A stretch of 64,000 nucleotides of DNA, from assembly GCA_965531145.1 (NCBI GenBank), contig CBESOE010000009.1:1-64000 (forward strand). The letters are read 5' to 3'. Below, in pieces: positions 53,617 to 62,330 of this stretch (the first letter of the stretch is position 1; every line of letters starts with the position of its first letter). A program made the position numbers and the translations under genes. The stretch is from JAQAZP01 sp965531145 (GTDB lineage: Bacteria > Acidobacteriota > JAQAZP01). The notes under the pieces were generated by a model. That model did no database searches and had not been told where the DNA came from. It saw only the letters and a program-made list of their open reading frames with translations.

Positions 53617-54828
53617 ATGGAGCGTTCCGCATACCAGGACCCGGACGAACAGGGTTCCCGCGATGAGCCCGTGCGGCCCCGACGCTGGCGGGCGATCCGC
53701 CTGGCCGCGGCCATGCTGATCCTCCTGCTGGCCGTGCTCTTCCTCAAGCGTCTGCTGGAGGAGATCGGCCCCTCCAGGGTCCTGCAGGCCCTGCTGGACG
53801 CCGATCCCCTGCTGCTGCTGCTCACCTTCACCGCCATTGCCGCCCGCTACTGGCTCTGGGCGGGGAAGTGGCGTGCCATTGCCCGCCGCGAGCACCTGCC
53901 GGTGCACAACCGGGCTTTCTTCCCCAGCCTGCTCTGCGGTTCCTTCACCGACCTGGTGGCGCCCACGGCCAAGACGGCCGGCGGATTCCTCCGCACCTAC
54001 CTGGTGGCCACCCGCAGCCGGATGCCGGCGTTCAAGATCTACGGCACCACGCTGCAGGACCAGGTGACCAACATGCTGGGGGTCTTCCTCGTCTCCTTTA
54101 TCGCCATGGCTGCCATCCCTTTCTGGCAGCAGCCGGAACACCGTGCCGCCTCATCGGTCACCGCAGCCAACCGACTGGTGATCAGCGGTCTGGGCTTTGC
54201 CGGCATTCTGGGCCTGGTGGCCCTGCTGGTCTTCCGCCGGCAGTTGGGGCACTTCCTCTCCACCCGCAACTACCGCGGCCTGCTCACCGCGCTTTACCGG
54301 CCGCTGAAGCTGCTCCCCCCGGCCCGGGCCCGCTATGCCTCCGCCGATGAATTCGCCGACACCGTCCTCTCCGGCAGCATGGACATCTTCGGCCCGCTGC
54401 GCCGTCTGCTGGAATCGAAGCGCGGGACATTCAAGGACGTTTCCAAGGGGGCATTCCTCTGGCTCTGCTATTGCGCCGGCAACTACTTCGCCTTCCAGGC
54501 CTGCGGGGCCGGCGAGGGCGAGGCGCCGCTGCTGATGGTGGCCGCCATCCTCTCCCTGGGCAACCTGCTGGGCATCATCTCCACCGTGCCCGGCGGCATC
54601 GGCGTCACCGAAGCCTCGCTGATCGGGCTGCACATCTTCTTCGGTGTGCGGCCCGAGCTGGCCGCTGCGGCCAGCCTGCTCTTCCGCCTTGCCTACTATT
54701 TATTCATCCTCATCTCGGGAGCGATCTCCTTTGCCTGGGCCTCACGGATCAGGAAACGGATGGCCCGCAAGGAGGCCGACCTGGAGGCCGCCCTGGAGGC
54801 CGTGAGGAAGATGGACCGCGAAAACTGA
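53617..54828 (+). CDS. YbhN/LPG-synthase-TM-type flippase-like membrane protein
   Basis: A 403-residue polytopic protein (about 7-8 helices) of the lysylphosphatidylglycerol-synthase transmembrane/UPF0104 family (PF03706). The signatures are LARYWLWAGKWRAI-like WLWAGKWRAIARRE, DLVAPTAKTAGGFLRTYL and the conserved STVPGGIGVTEASLIGL near the C-terminus. Relatives are thought to move lipids or glycolipids across the membrane. It follows the secreted-protein gene after 3 nt and is followed by a small membrane-protein gene after 19 nt. Confidence 0.88.
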   Translation: MERSAYQDPDEQGSRDEPVRPRRWRAIRLAAAMLILLLAVLFLKRLLEEIGPSRVLQALLDADPLLLLLTFTAIAARYWLWAGKWRAIARREHLPVHNRAFFPSLLCGSFTDLVAPTAKTAGGFLRTYLVATRSRMPAFKIYGTTLQDQVTNMLGVFLVSFIAMAAIPFWQQPEHRAASSVTAANRLVISGLGFAGILGLVALLVFRRQLGHFLSTRNYRGLLTALYRPLKLLPPARARYASADEFADTVLSGSMDIFGPLRRLLESKRGTFKDVSKGAFLWLCYCAGNYFAFQACGAGEGEAPLLMVAAILSLGNLLGIISTVPGGIGVTEASLIGLHIFFGVRPELAAAASLLFRLAYYLFILISGAISFAWASRIRKRMARKEADLEAALEAVRKMDREN

Positions 54829-54847
54829 AACCGTCGGGAGGTGACCG

Positions 54848-55132
54848 ATGAGCACGATCCAGCAAAGCCCCGATTCCGATCCCCGCCCGGAAAAGAACGA
54901 CGTCACCACCCGCCGGGTGCTGCTCACCATTGCAATCATCGGCGGTGCCCTGCTCTTCATGGTCCTGCCCTGGATCTTCCTCTTCCACGCCCCGGAGCAG
55001 TTCGCCGGCTGGGCCGCTTCCGGCGTCGTCCTGGCCATCGCCGTGCACCTCTTCCTCAACACCCGCAAACGGCGAAAGGCCCTTGATGAAATGCTGGATG
55101 AGGAGGACGACGACACCACCCCCGCCCCTTGA
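54848..55132 (+). CDS. Small two-helix membrane protein
   Basis: A 94-residue protein with two membrane helices (LLTIAIIGGALLFMVLPWIF and GWAASGVVLAIAVHLFL) and charged ends, the last being acidic (DEMLDEEDDD). An excellent GGGAGGTG site precedes the ATG. Last gene before the moa promoter, which overlaps its stop. Function unknown. Confidence 0.75.
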   Translation: MSTIQQSPDSDPRPEKNDVTTRRVLLTIAIIGGALLFMVLPWIFLFHAPEQFAGWAASGVVLAIAVHLFLNTRKRRKALDEMLDEEDDDTTPAP

Positions 55133-55157
55133 GAGCCCCGGCCAAAACGTGTAGAGT
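55129..55157 (+). promoter_or_regulatory. Promoter of the molybdenum-cofactor operon
   Basis: TTGAGA (55129-55134), a 17-nt spacer and TAGAGT (55152-55157). It would start RNA near 55164, just before the riboswitch fold. Confidence 0.5.
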
Positions 55158-55163
55158 AATCCT

Positions 55164-55264
55164 GAGTTCTCCGACCGCCCGGAGCTAAGGGGTCTGACAG
55201 CCTATGGCCGCGGCGGCGACAGGGTTTCGCGGGAAACGGCGGAGCCTCCCATTCTGGAAAGGAG
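55164..55264 (+). ncRNA. Moco-type riboswitch upstream of moaA
   Basis: The leader between the promoter and the GTG start of moaA folds into several hairpins: CTCCG/CGGAG near 55169-55184 and GTTTC/GAAAC near 55223-55237. It ends in GCCTCCC-ATTCTGGAAAGGAG, which parallels the 3' core of the E. coli moaA Moco RNA (GCCTCCC, CTGGAAAGG) including the overlap with the ribosome-binding site. A central GGGTCTGA and TATGGCCG also resemble that element. Gene context (moaA-moeA-moaC) fits. Binding of molybdenum (or tungsten) cofactor would hide the ribosome site. No covariance search was possible. Confidence 0.72.
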
Positions 55265-55269
55265 ATTCT

Positions 55270-56274
55270 GTGTCCTCACCGAGGTCCGGCCCAGATCATT
55301 CCCCTGTGCAACCGCCACCCGCATCCACTGGCTGTTACCTGCGTATCTCGGTCACCGACCGCTGCAACAACCGCTGCCGCTACTGCATGCCCCCCGGGGG
55401 TGCCATGCTCGTACCGCCGGCGCGGATCCTGCGCTACGAAGAAATCATCCGGGCGGCGCAGTTGATCCACCGGGTCCGCCCGCTGCGCAAAATCAGGGTC
55501 ACCGGCGGTGAACCTCTGTTGCGCCGCAACATCGCCTCCTTTGTCGGTCTGCTGCGCCGGCACTTCCCCGGGGCCGAACTCACCATGACCACCAACGGCA
55601 CCACCCTGGCCGATGCCGCTGCCGGTTTGAAGCGCGCCGGGCTGTCACGGATAAATGTCAGCCTCGACTCCATCGATCCCGAAGGCTTCCGCCGCAGCAC
55701 CGGCTCCGCCGATCCGCAGCGGGTGATCCGGGGTATCGATACCGCCCTGGGGGCCGGTCTGCTCCCGCTGAAACTGAACAGCGTGCTCCAGCGATCGATC
55801 AATGCCGAACAACTCCCCGACCTGGTGGCTTTTGCCGCCAGCCGGCAGTGCGAGCTCCGCTTCATCGAACTGATGCGTATCGGTCCCGCACGGCAGCTGG
55901 ACGACGACGAGTATGTGCCCATGGCGGAGGCGAAGGAGATCCTGCAGCGCCGCTGGCCCCGGATCACCCCGCTGGATGGCGGTGAAAACAGCCGGCGGTT
56001 CCTGGTGCAGACGGAGGACGGGCCGGCCCGGCTGGGGTTCATCGCCCCGGTGAGCCACCCCTTCTGCTCCACCTGCGACCGCCTGCGCCTCGATGCCCAG
56101 GGCCGGCTTCACGCCTGCCTGCGGCAGGGCGAGCCCATCGATCTGCGGTCGATGATCCGCAACGGGGCCGACGACAGCTGGAGCCTGCGTCGGATCAGGC
56201 AGCTGCTGGACAACAAGGGCACTCCAGGCAGCCGCTGGGACGGCGACACCCGGATGTTCTCCATGGGCGGCTGA
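55270..56274 (+). CDS. moaA: GTP 3',8-cyclase MoaA
   Basis: A 334-residue radical-SAM enzyme. The N-terminal cluster motif is CNNRCRYCMPPGG, followed by RVTGGEPLLRRNIASF, TMTTNGTTL and RINVSLDSID. The C-terminal second cluster has HPFCSTCDRLRLDAQGRLHAC. It converts GTP to (8S)-3',8-cyclo-7,8-dihydroguanosine triphosphate, the first step to molybdopterin. The start is GTG 55270 with AAGGAG; that site is the 3' end of the riboswitch. The C-terminal Gly-Gly (MFSMGG) needed for catalysis is present. First gene of the operon. Confidence 0.97.
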   Translation: MSSPRSGPDHSPVQPPPASTGCYLRISVTDRCNNRCRYCMPPGGAMLVPPARILRYEEIIRAAQLIHRVRPLRKIRVTGGEPLLRRNIASFVGLLRRHFPGAELTMTTNGTTLADAAAGLKRAGLSRINVSLDSIDPEGFRRSTGSADPQRVIRGIDTALGAGLLPLKLNSVLQRSINAEQLPDLVAFAASRQCELRFIELMRIGPARQLDDDEYVPMAEAKEILQRRWPRITPLDGGENSRRFLVQTEDGPARLGFIAPVSHPFCSTCDRLRLDAQGRLHACLRQGEPIDLRSMIRNGADDSWSLRRIRQLLDNKGTPGSRWDGDTRMFSMGG

Positions 56275-56302
56275 CCGCCGCCGGGCCGTGAAAGGAACAA
56301 TC

Positions 56303-57529
56303 ATGCCCCACCCCATTCCAGCTGCTGACGCCCTGGCCAAGGTACTGGGCCTGGCCAGGCCGCCGGCGCCCCGGAAGCTGCCCCTGGCCCTGGCTGCCGG
56401 CTGCATTCTGGCCCAGGAGGTTCGGGCCGACCGGGACGGGCCGCCCTTTGACCGGGCGATGATGGATGGCTTTGCCGTGCGGCTGGCCGACGCCGGGGGA
56501 ACGGTCCCGGTGGCGGGCGAAGTGGCCGCCGGCTCCGCCCCCGGAGACCCGCTGACCCCCGGCCGGGTGGTGCGCATCATGACCGGGGCCCCTTGCCCCG
56601 AAGGCACCGAGGCGGTGGTGCCGGTGGAGAAGATCTCCGAAACCGGGGGACTGGTCACCCTGCCGCCGGAACTGAAAGCCGATCAGCACATCGCCCGCCG
56701 GGGCAGCGACCGCCGCGCCGGCGATCTGCTGCTGGCCGGCGGCGTCCCGGTGACACCCCTGGCGGTGGCGGTACTGGCCTCCTCCGGTTGCGCAACGGTG
56801 CAGGTCATCCCCCGCCCCACGGTGACGGTGGTTTCCACCGGCAGTGAGCTGGCGCCGGTGGAGAGCGATCCCGGCCCGTACGGCATCCGCGACAGCAACC
56901 GCCCGATGATGGAAGCCCTGGTCCGCGGGGCCGGATTGACCCTGCTGGAATCGCTGCACGCCGCCGACACCGGCGAGGAACTGGAAGAGGCCCTGGGCCG
57001 GGCCATGGCGGCGGACCTGGTGATGGTCTCGGGTGGCGTGTCCGCCGGCAAATACGACCTGGTTCCCGGAACCGCCGAAAAGGTCGGGGTCACACCAGTG
57101 TTCCACAAGGTCTGGCAGAAACCGGGTAAACCGCTCTTCTTCGGCACCACCAACCGCGAACCCCGGGGGCTGTTCTTCGGTCTGCCCGGCAACCCGCTGG
57201 CGGTCCACTTCTGTTTCCACCACTACGTGCTGCCGGCGGCCCGGCTGCTGGCCGGACGGCCCATTCCCCAACTGAAGGAGCGGGCCGTGCTGGACGCACC
57301 GTGCCGCCCCCACGGCGGGCGGCCGTCCTGGCTGCCGGCCACGGTGGAACCGGGCCTGGAAGGCGCCCCCCCCCGGGCCACCATGTTGACGGTCTCGGGC
57401 TCAGCCGACATCTACGGCGCAGCCGGGGCCAACGCACTGGTCCACCTCGACCCGGAACGGGGCCCGCTGGCCGAGGGTGACGAGGTGGCCTTTTTCCGTC
57501 TGGGCCCGGCCGGGGAGGTGTATGAATGA
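56303..57529 (+). CDS. moeA: Molybdopterin molybdenumtransferase MoeA
   Basis: A 408-residue enzyme. Domain I has RAMMDGFAVRL, domain III the MoCF fold with VTVVSTGSEL, GIRDSNRPMM, MVSGGVSAGKYDLV and FFGLPGNPLAV; the C-terminal domain IV follows. It inserts molybdate into adenylylated molybdopterin. ATG 56303 with AAGGAA at 6 nt. It overlaps moaC by ATGA and lies 28 nt after moaA. Confidence 0.95.
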   Translation: MPHPIPAADALAKVLGLARPPAPRKLPLALAAGCILAQEVRADRDGPPFDRAMMDGFAVRLADAGGTVPVAGEVAAGSAPGDPLTPGRVVRIMTGAPCPEGTEAVVPVEKISETGGLVTLPPELKADQHIARRGSDRRAGDLLLAGGVPVTPLAVAVLASSGCATVQVIPRPTVTVVSTGSELAPVESDPGPYGIRDSNRPMMEALVRGAGLTLLESLHAADTGEELEEALGRAMAADLVMVSGGVSAGKYDLVPGTAEKVGVTPVFHKVWQKPGKPLFFGTTNREPRGLFFGLPGNPLAVHFCFHHYVLPAARLLAGRPIPQLKERAVLDAPCRPHGGRPSWLPATVEPGLEGAPPRATMLTVSGSADIYGAAGANALVHLDPERGPLAEGDEVAFFRLGPAGEVYE

Positions 57530-58035
57530 GCAGAAAAGGATTGACCCACCTGGACAGCAGCGGCGAAGCAGTCATGGTGGACGTGAGCGGCAAACCGGTG
57601 TCTGAACGGTTCGCCCGGGCCTCCGCCCGGCTACGCACCACCCCGGAGGTGACCCTGGCCATCACCGAAAACCGGGTGGCCAAGGGCAGTGTCACCGCCG
57701 CCGCCAGGCTGGCCGGCATCATGGCGGCAAAGAAAACCGCCGAACTGATCCCGCTCTGTCACCCGCTGCCCCTGGACGTGGTGGAACTGGACGTCACCGC
57801 CGGTGACGGGCTGGTCTGTATCGAATCGCGGGTTAGGTGCAGCGGGCGCACCGGTGCCGAGATGGAGGCGCTCACCGCCGCCGCGGTGGCCGCGCTCACC
57901 GTCTACGACATGTGCAAGGCCCTGGACCGCACCATGGAGATCGGGCCGGTGCGGCTGGAGGAGAAGAGCGGCGGGAAATCGGGCCACTATCGTCGCGGCG
58001 GGCAGACGCCCCAGCTGCCGGTGGAGGACGTGTAA
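57526..58035 (+). CDS. moaC: Cyclic pyranopterin monophosphate synthase MoaC
   Basis: A 169-residue enzyme with AELIPLCHPLPLDVV, the conserved GRTGAEMEALTAAAVAALTV, and VYDMCKALDRTMEIG. It converts the MoaA product to cyclic pyranopterin monophosphate. Starts within the moeA stop (ATGA). Followed after 3 nt by the MOSC-MogA gene. No moaD, moaE or moeB is present in the window, so the sulfur-carrier step is encoded elsewhere. Confidence 0.97.
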   Translation: MSRKGLTHLDSSGEAVMVDVSGKPVSERFARASARLRTTPEVTLAITENRVAKGSVTAAARLAGIMAAKKTAELIPLCHPLPLDVVELDVTAGDGLVCIESRVRCSGRTGAEMEALTAAAVAALTVYDMCKALDRTMEIGPVRLEEKSGGKSGHYRRGGQTPQLPVEDV

Positions 58036-58038
58036 CCG

Positions 58039-58980
58039 ATGGACTCACTGGGAACGGTAAAGGCGGTCTGCACCAGCAGCGGCAAGGGCGGCGCCAAGCA
58101 GAGCGTCGCCTCCGCCCGGCTGCTGCGCGGTTTCGGCATCGAGGGCGACGGCCACGGCGGCAACTGGCACCGCCAGGTGAGTTTGCTGGCCAGCGGCGCC
58201 ATTGCGGTGATGGAGGCCGCGGGCCTTGAACTGGAGCCGGGCGCCTTTGGCGAGAACCTGGTGATCGAGGCCCCGAACCTGGATGGCCTCACGGTGGGCC
58301 GGCGGCTGCGCCTCGGCCCGGATGCGGTGATCCAGGTCACCCAGAAAGGCAAGGAATGCCACACCCCCTGCGAGATCTTCCACACCGTTGGCGACTGCAT
58401 CATGCCGCGGGAGGGGTTCTTCGCCCGGGTGCTCCGTTCGGGGCCGCTGCAGCCCGGGCATGGTCTGGCCGTGGATCCGGAACTGGAACAGCTGCGCTGG
58501 GCGGTAATCACGGTCAGTGACCGGGCTTCCGCCGGCAGCCGTGCCGATGGTTCCGGACCGGCGGTGCGCCGCCTGCTGGCCGGTGGTGTGGGCGGCCTTG
58601 AACTTCCGGGGGTGATCCTGCCCGATGACCGTGAACTGCTGTCCGGGAAAATCCGTGAACTGGCCGACCTGGCGGTGGCCGACCTGGTGGTGACCACCGG
58701 GGGTACGGGGATGTCACCGCGGGATGTGACCCCGGAAGCCACCCGGGACGTGATCGACCGTGAGGTGCCGGGCCTGGCCGAGGAGATGAGACGGGCCGGA
58801 ATGGCCGCCACCCCGCGGGCAGTGCTGTCACGGGGAGTGTGCGGCCTGCGGGGGTCCACCCTGGTGATCAATCTCTCCGGCAGTCCCAAGGCCGCCACGG
58901 AACAGCTGGAGGCGATCCTGCCCGTCCTGCCCCACGCCCTGGAAGTTGCCAGCGGCATCCCCCTGGACTGCGCCCGATAG
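58039..58980 (+). CDS. MOSC domain-MogA fusion protein
   Basis: A 313-residue fusion. Residues 1-150 are a MOSC domain (GIEGDGHGGNWHRQVSLLA, GAFGENLVIEA, the conserved Cys in KECHTPCEI). Residues about 155-313 are a MogA/MoaB-like molybdopterin adenylyltransferase (WAVITVSDRASAGSRADGSG, VVTTGGTGMSPRDVTPEAT, GSTLVINLSGSPKA). MogA adenylylates molybdopterin before MoeA inserts metal; MOSC domains carry sulfur or bind the cofactor. The fusion places a sulfur or cofactor handler with the adenylyltransferase. Last gene of the operon, 9 nt from the convergent activator gene. Confidence 0.92.
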   Translation: MDSLGTVKAVCTSSGKGGAKQSVASARLLRGFGIEGDGHGGNWHRQVSLLASGAIAVMEAAGLELEPGAFGENLVIEAPNLDGLTVGRRLRLGPDAVIQVTQKGKECHTPCEIFHTVGDCIMPREGFFARVLRSGPLQPGHGLAVDPELEQLRWAVITVSDRASAGSRADGSGPAVRRLLAGGVGGLELPGVILPDDRELLSGKIRELADLAVADLVVTTGGTGMSPRDVTPEATRDVIDREVPGLAEEMRRAGMAATPRAVLSRGVCGLRGSTLVINLSGSPKAATEQLEAILPVLPHALEVASGIPLDCAR

Positions 58981-58989
58981 TTTTGATTG

Positions 58990-60741
58990 TCATCTGATGT
59001 CGGCGATGCCGTGCTGCTTCATCCGGCGCCAGAGGGTGGTGCGGCTGATGCCCAGCAACCGGGCCACTTCGCTGCGGTTGCCGCGGTGGCTCTGGAGCAG
59101 TTCGGTGATCCGCCGGCGCTCGTCCGGAAACGGCCCGCCGGTGAGCCCCGCGTCCGCTGCGCCGGTCGCCTCTGGCGCCGCGGACGGTCCCCGCAGATCG
59201 GCGGGCAGGTGCTCCCTCCGGATCCGCGTCTCCCCGCAGCAGACAAAGGCGTATTCGATCACGTTCTGCAGTTCACGCACATTGCCCGGCCAGGCGTGTC
59301 GGGTGAGCAGGTGCAGGGCCTGCTGGGAGATCTCTTCGATGGGCCGGCGGTATTTCTGACGGAAGATCTCCATGAAGTGGTGGACCAGCAGGGGGATGTC
59401 CTCCCGGCGCAGGCGCAGCGGTTCAAGGTGGATCGGTATCACGCAAAGGCGGTAGTAGATGTCCTCGCGGAACCGTCCGGCACGGATCTCCTGCTTCAGG
59501 TCCTTGTTGGTGGCCGCCAGCACCCGCACGTCAACCTTGATCGTACGGTGCCCCCCCACCCGCTGGAACTCCTGCTCCTGGAGGTACCGCAGCAGTTTAG
59601 CCTGCAGTCCCAGGGACATGTCCCCCACCTCGTCGAGAAACACCGTCCCCCGGTCCGCTGCCTCGAAGATGCCACGCTTCTCCTGTACCGCCCCGGTGAA
59701 GGCGCCTTTCTCGTGGCCGAAAAGCTCGCTCTCCAGCAGGGTCTCGGTGAGGGCCGAACAGTTGATCTTGATGAACGGCCCGGTCTTCCTCGGGCTGTTT
59801 TCCTGGATGGCCGAAGCGATGAGTTCCTTGCCGGTGCCGCTCTCGCCGGTGATCAGCACCGAGGTGTCGGAGGCGCTGATGGTGTCCACCAGCCGGAACA
59901 CCTCCTGCATGCGCGGACTGCGGCTGACCATGCCAAAATATTCGAACCGCTGCGAGGCGGCCCGCTTCAGTTCCCAGTATTCACTCACATCACGAAGCAC
60001 CCCCACCACCCGGGCATCGGGGGCGGCCGGGTCGCTGACCAGGAACACACTGTTCAGCACCTCCACGCTCCGGTCCCCGGCGCCGAGGATCCGTTCACGG
60101 TGGTCGATCACGTTGGTCCGGTTCTCCAGGGCCCAGCGGATGGGACAATCGGTGCTGCAGCCGGAAGAACGGAGCACGGTGCAGCAGTCCTGGCCCAGCA
60201 CGTCCTGCCGCCGCCGGCCGAGCATCTCCAGGCACTTGTCGTTGACCGCGGTGAATCGCCGTTCCTCGTCCACGGTGAAGACACCGTCGGCGATCCCGGC
60301 GAGGATCGTATCCTGGGTCTGCCGATCCTGCTCCACCTGGCGGTGGGCCGCCTCGGTGGCCTCGATATACTCGCCGAGGATGGCCATGTCCTTGTGGATT
60401 TCAACCGCTCCCACCGTCTTGCCCTGCTCGTCGCGAAGCAGGCTGCAGCTGATACAGAGCGGTCCCACCTCGTTCCGGCGGCAGTAGACGTTGTGCGCCG
60501 AAAGCTCATCTTCTCCGCCATCCTCGAGGCCGGCCCGGAAGAGGCACTTCCCTTCATCGCACACGTCGCCATCCACCAGCGTGCGGCACGTCTGGCCGAT
60601 GGCGTCCCCGGAACTGACACCGTAGAGCCGGCAGAAAGCGTCGTTGACATAGGTGATCCGGCACTCCCGGTCAATCACCATCACGCCGTCGGACACGGCG
60701 TCGAGAACGCGTCGTTCTGATGCGGGCGGGTTCATGTTCAC
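58990..60741 (-). CDS. Sigma-54-dependent activator with two Cys-rich PAS domains
   Basis: A 583-residue enhancer-binding protein. Two PAS domains (about residues 8-110 and 135-255) each carry Cys clusters (CRTLVDGDVCDEGKC; CCTVLRSSGCSTDC). The AAA+ domain has VLITGESGTGKELIASAI (Walker A), the sigma-54 contact loop GAFTGAV and GTVFLDEVGDM (Walker B). The Fis-type helix-turn-helix is at the end (RNRSEVARLLGISRTTLWRRM). Without a receiver domain it senses a signal itself, perhaps redox or metal through the PAS Cys. GTG 60741 follows AGGT; ATG 60735 is possible. Confidence 0.92.
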   Translation of the reverse strand: MNMNPPASERRVLDAVSDGVMVIDRECRITYVNDAFCRLYGVSSGDAIGQTCRTLVDGDVCDEGKCLFRAGLEDGGEDELSAHNVYCRRNEVGPLCISCSLLRDEQGKTVGAVEIHKDMAILGEYIEATEAAHRQVEQDRQTQDTILAGIADGVFTVDEERRFTAVNDKCLEMLGRRRQDVLGQDCCTVLRSSGCSTDCPIRWALENRTNVIDHRERILGAGDRSVEVLNSVFLVSDPAAPDARVVGVLRDVSEYWELKRAASQRFEYFGMVSRSPRMQEVFRLVDTISASDTSVLITGESGTGKELIASAIQENSPRKTGPFIKINCSALTETLLESELFGHEKGAFTGAVQEKRGIFEAADRGTVFLDEVGDMSLGLQAKLLRYLQEQEFQRVGGHRTIKVDVRVLAATNKDLKQEIRAGRFREDIYYRLCVIPIHLEPLRLRREDIPLLVHHFMEIFRQKYRRPIEEISQQALHLLTRHAWPGNVRELQNVIEYAFVCCGETRIRREHLPADLRGPSAAPEATGAADAGLTGGPFPDERRRITELLQSHRGNRSEVARLLGISRTTLWRRMKQHGIADIR

Positions 60742-60822
60742 AGTATACCTGACCCGTTTTCGGGCCGGAACTGGCGGGGAGCCGAACGGCCGGACCGTCC
60801 TGCCCCCCGCCGGAAAAGGATG

Positions 60823-62304
60823 CTAGAAACGCACCTCCAGCGTGGCGTAGATGTTGTCCACCTCATCGGGGAAGGCGTAGAAGAGAGTCGGGTTCTGACT
60901 GAGGTCGAAGTACTCCAGCGGTCCGGGGGCGATGTGCCAGCCGCTGAAGGCGGTGTTGTAGTTTAAGTGCTGGTAACCAACCTTGAGCCAGATCCGTTTG
61001 TCGAACTGCCAGTTGAGATAGAGATCCCAGACGTCGCCGCGGGTGGCCAGCTTGTTCGACGGGTCGTCGGCCGCCGGGGTATAGCTGAACCAGTTCTCGC
61101 TGCCCTTGTTGTATTCCACACCGGCACTCAGCTTCTTGGGAATGAAGCTGTACTTCGCGCCGAGGTAGTAGGCAAAGCCGTTCTCGCTCTCGTCGGGGTT
61201 GCCCAGCAGGCCGCCAAAGCCGTACTGCGACTGCTGGCCGTTGGGATCGGACTTGTTCCAGGCGGCCATGGCAAAGTAGTCCAGCTTGCCGGCGTCACCG
61301 GTGACACCGAGGCCGAAGAGGTCCATGTCGCCCAGATTGTTGGTGGCGGTTACACTCTGCGGGTTGTTGTCAAAGGGGTTGGGGAAGTTGGACAGCGAGC
61401 TGTAGGGGATGTCGGTGAGATCCTGCAGCAGCATGTAGTTGAGGTAGAACATCCCCTCGTCGCCCATGAAGGGCAGCGGTGTCTCGAAACAGGCGCCCAG
61501 CACGGTGGAATCGTCGAGGCTGGCCACCACGCCGTTGCCGAAGGGGGTGACCACATAACTCTGGGGCACGTTGCCGCCGCCGCCGAATCCCGACTCATAG
61601 CCCACACCGTAGCAGAGACGGAAGGTGGAGTTTTCAGGCAGACCCATGAAATCGAGTTTGGAACCCAGCATGAAACCCTCGATCTCGGCGTCGATGATCA
61701 GCGAGGACGGCGTTCCCTGGCGGACCATCTCCTCCTTGATGTGCCGCGGCGGCCCGTCGGTGGCGGCCTGGCGGCCAAGGGTCATGAAGATCGGGCTGTT
61801 CTTCCACTTGTAGGTGAAGTAGGCCCGCTCAACCCGCAGGGTGTTGTCGGTGGGGATGCGCGTGGAGTTGAAGGAGTTGTGCAGGGAGTCGGGCTGGCCG
61901 TTGAAAATGGGGATCTCGGCCCCGCCATAGGCGCGATACATGTTCAACCGGCCGTAAAAATGCAGGTTGCTGGAGATGTCGGCGCCCATTTTCAGCCTCA
62001 GCCGCGAGGTGTAGGTGGCGCTGTTGTCCCAGTTCTGGGCTTCCATCTGCTGGACCCCCGGCGGCTGGGTTGTGGGGTCCACCACCTGCTGGTAGCGCGG
62101 GATGTGCCAGGAGACGCTGTCCCAGCGGACGCGGAAATCCCCACCGAAGTAGATTTTGTGTTTGGCCAGCTTGAGCTCCATCACATCAAGGCGTTCCTCG
62201 ATGTCTTCGATGTCCTCATCAACGTCGGCATACACTGCCGGAGCGGCCAGCAGGAAGAGCATCACGGCCGTGATCATCAGAGCGAACGAAAATAACTTCC
62301 TCAT
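60823..62304 (-). CDS. DUF3373-type outer-membrane beta-barrel protein
   Basis: A 493-residue protein. A signal peptide (LFSFALMITAVMLFLLAAPA, YA-D) is followed by a short coiled coil (DIEDIEERLDVMELKLAKHK) and a barrel of alternating strands with many aromatic ends (DFRVRWDSVSW, RLRLKMGADISSNLHFYGRL, VERAYFTYKWKNSPIFMTLG, LYLNWQFDKRIWLKVGYQHL), ending LEVRF with the terminal Phe used by the BAM machinery. It matches DUF3373 proteins known mainly from Geobacter-type bacteria. Its gene follows the c-type cytochrome gene after 26 nt, suggesting a role in electron transfer or small-molecule passage at the outer membrane. Confidence 0.85.
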   Translation of the reverse strand: MRKLFSFALMITAVMLFLLAAPAVYADVDEDIEDIEERLDVMELKLAKHKIYFGGDFRVRWDSVSWHIPRYQQVVDPTTQPPGVQQMEAQNWDNSATYTSRLRLKMGADISSNLHFYGRLNMYRAYGGAEIPIFNGQPDSLHNSFNSTRIPTDNTLRVERAYFTYKWKNSPIFMTLGRQAATDGPPRHIKEEMVRQGTPSSLIIDAEIEGFMLGSKLDFMGLPENSTFRLCYGVGYESGFGGGGNVPQSYVVTPFGNGVVASLDDSTVLGACFETPLPFMGDEGMFYLNYMLLQDLTDIPYSSLSNFPNPFDNNPQSVTATNNLGDMDLFGLGVTGDAGKLDYFAMAAWNKSDPNGQQSQYGFGGLLGNPDESENGFAYYLGAKYSFIPKKLSAGVEYNKGSENWFSYTPAADDPSNKLATRGDVWDLYLNWQFDKRIWLKVGYQHLNYNTAFSGWHIAPGPLEYFDLSQNPTLFYAFPDEVDNIYATLEVRF

Positions 62305-62330
62305 TCTTCTTCCCCCCCTTGTGCAATCGG

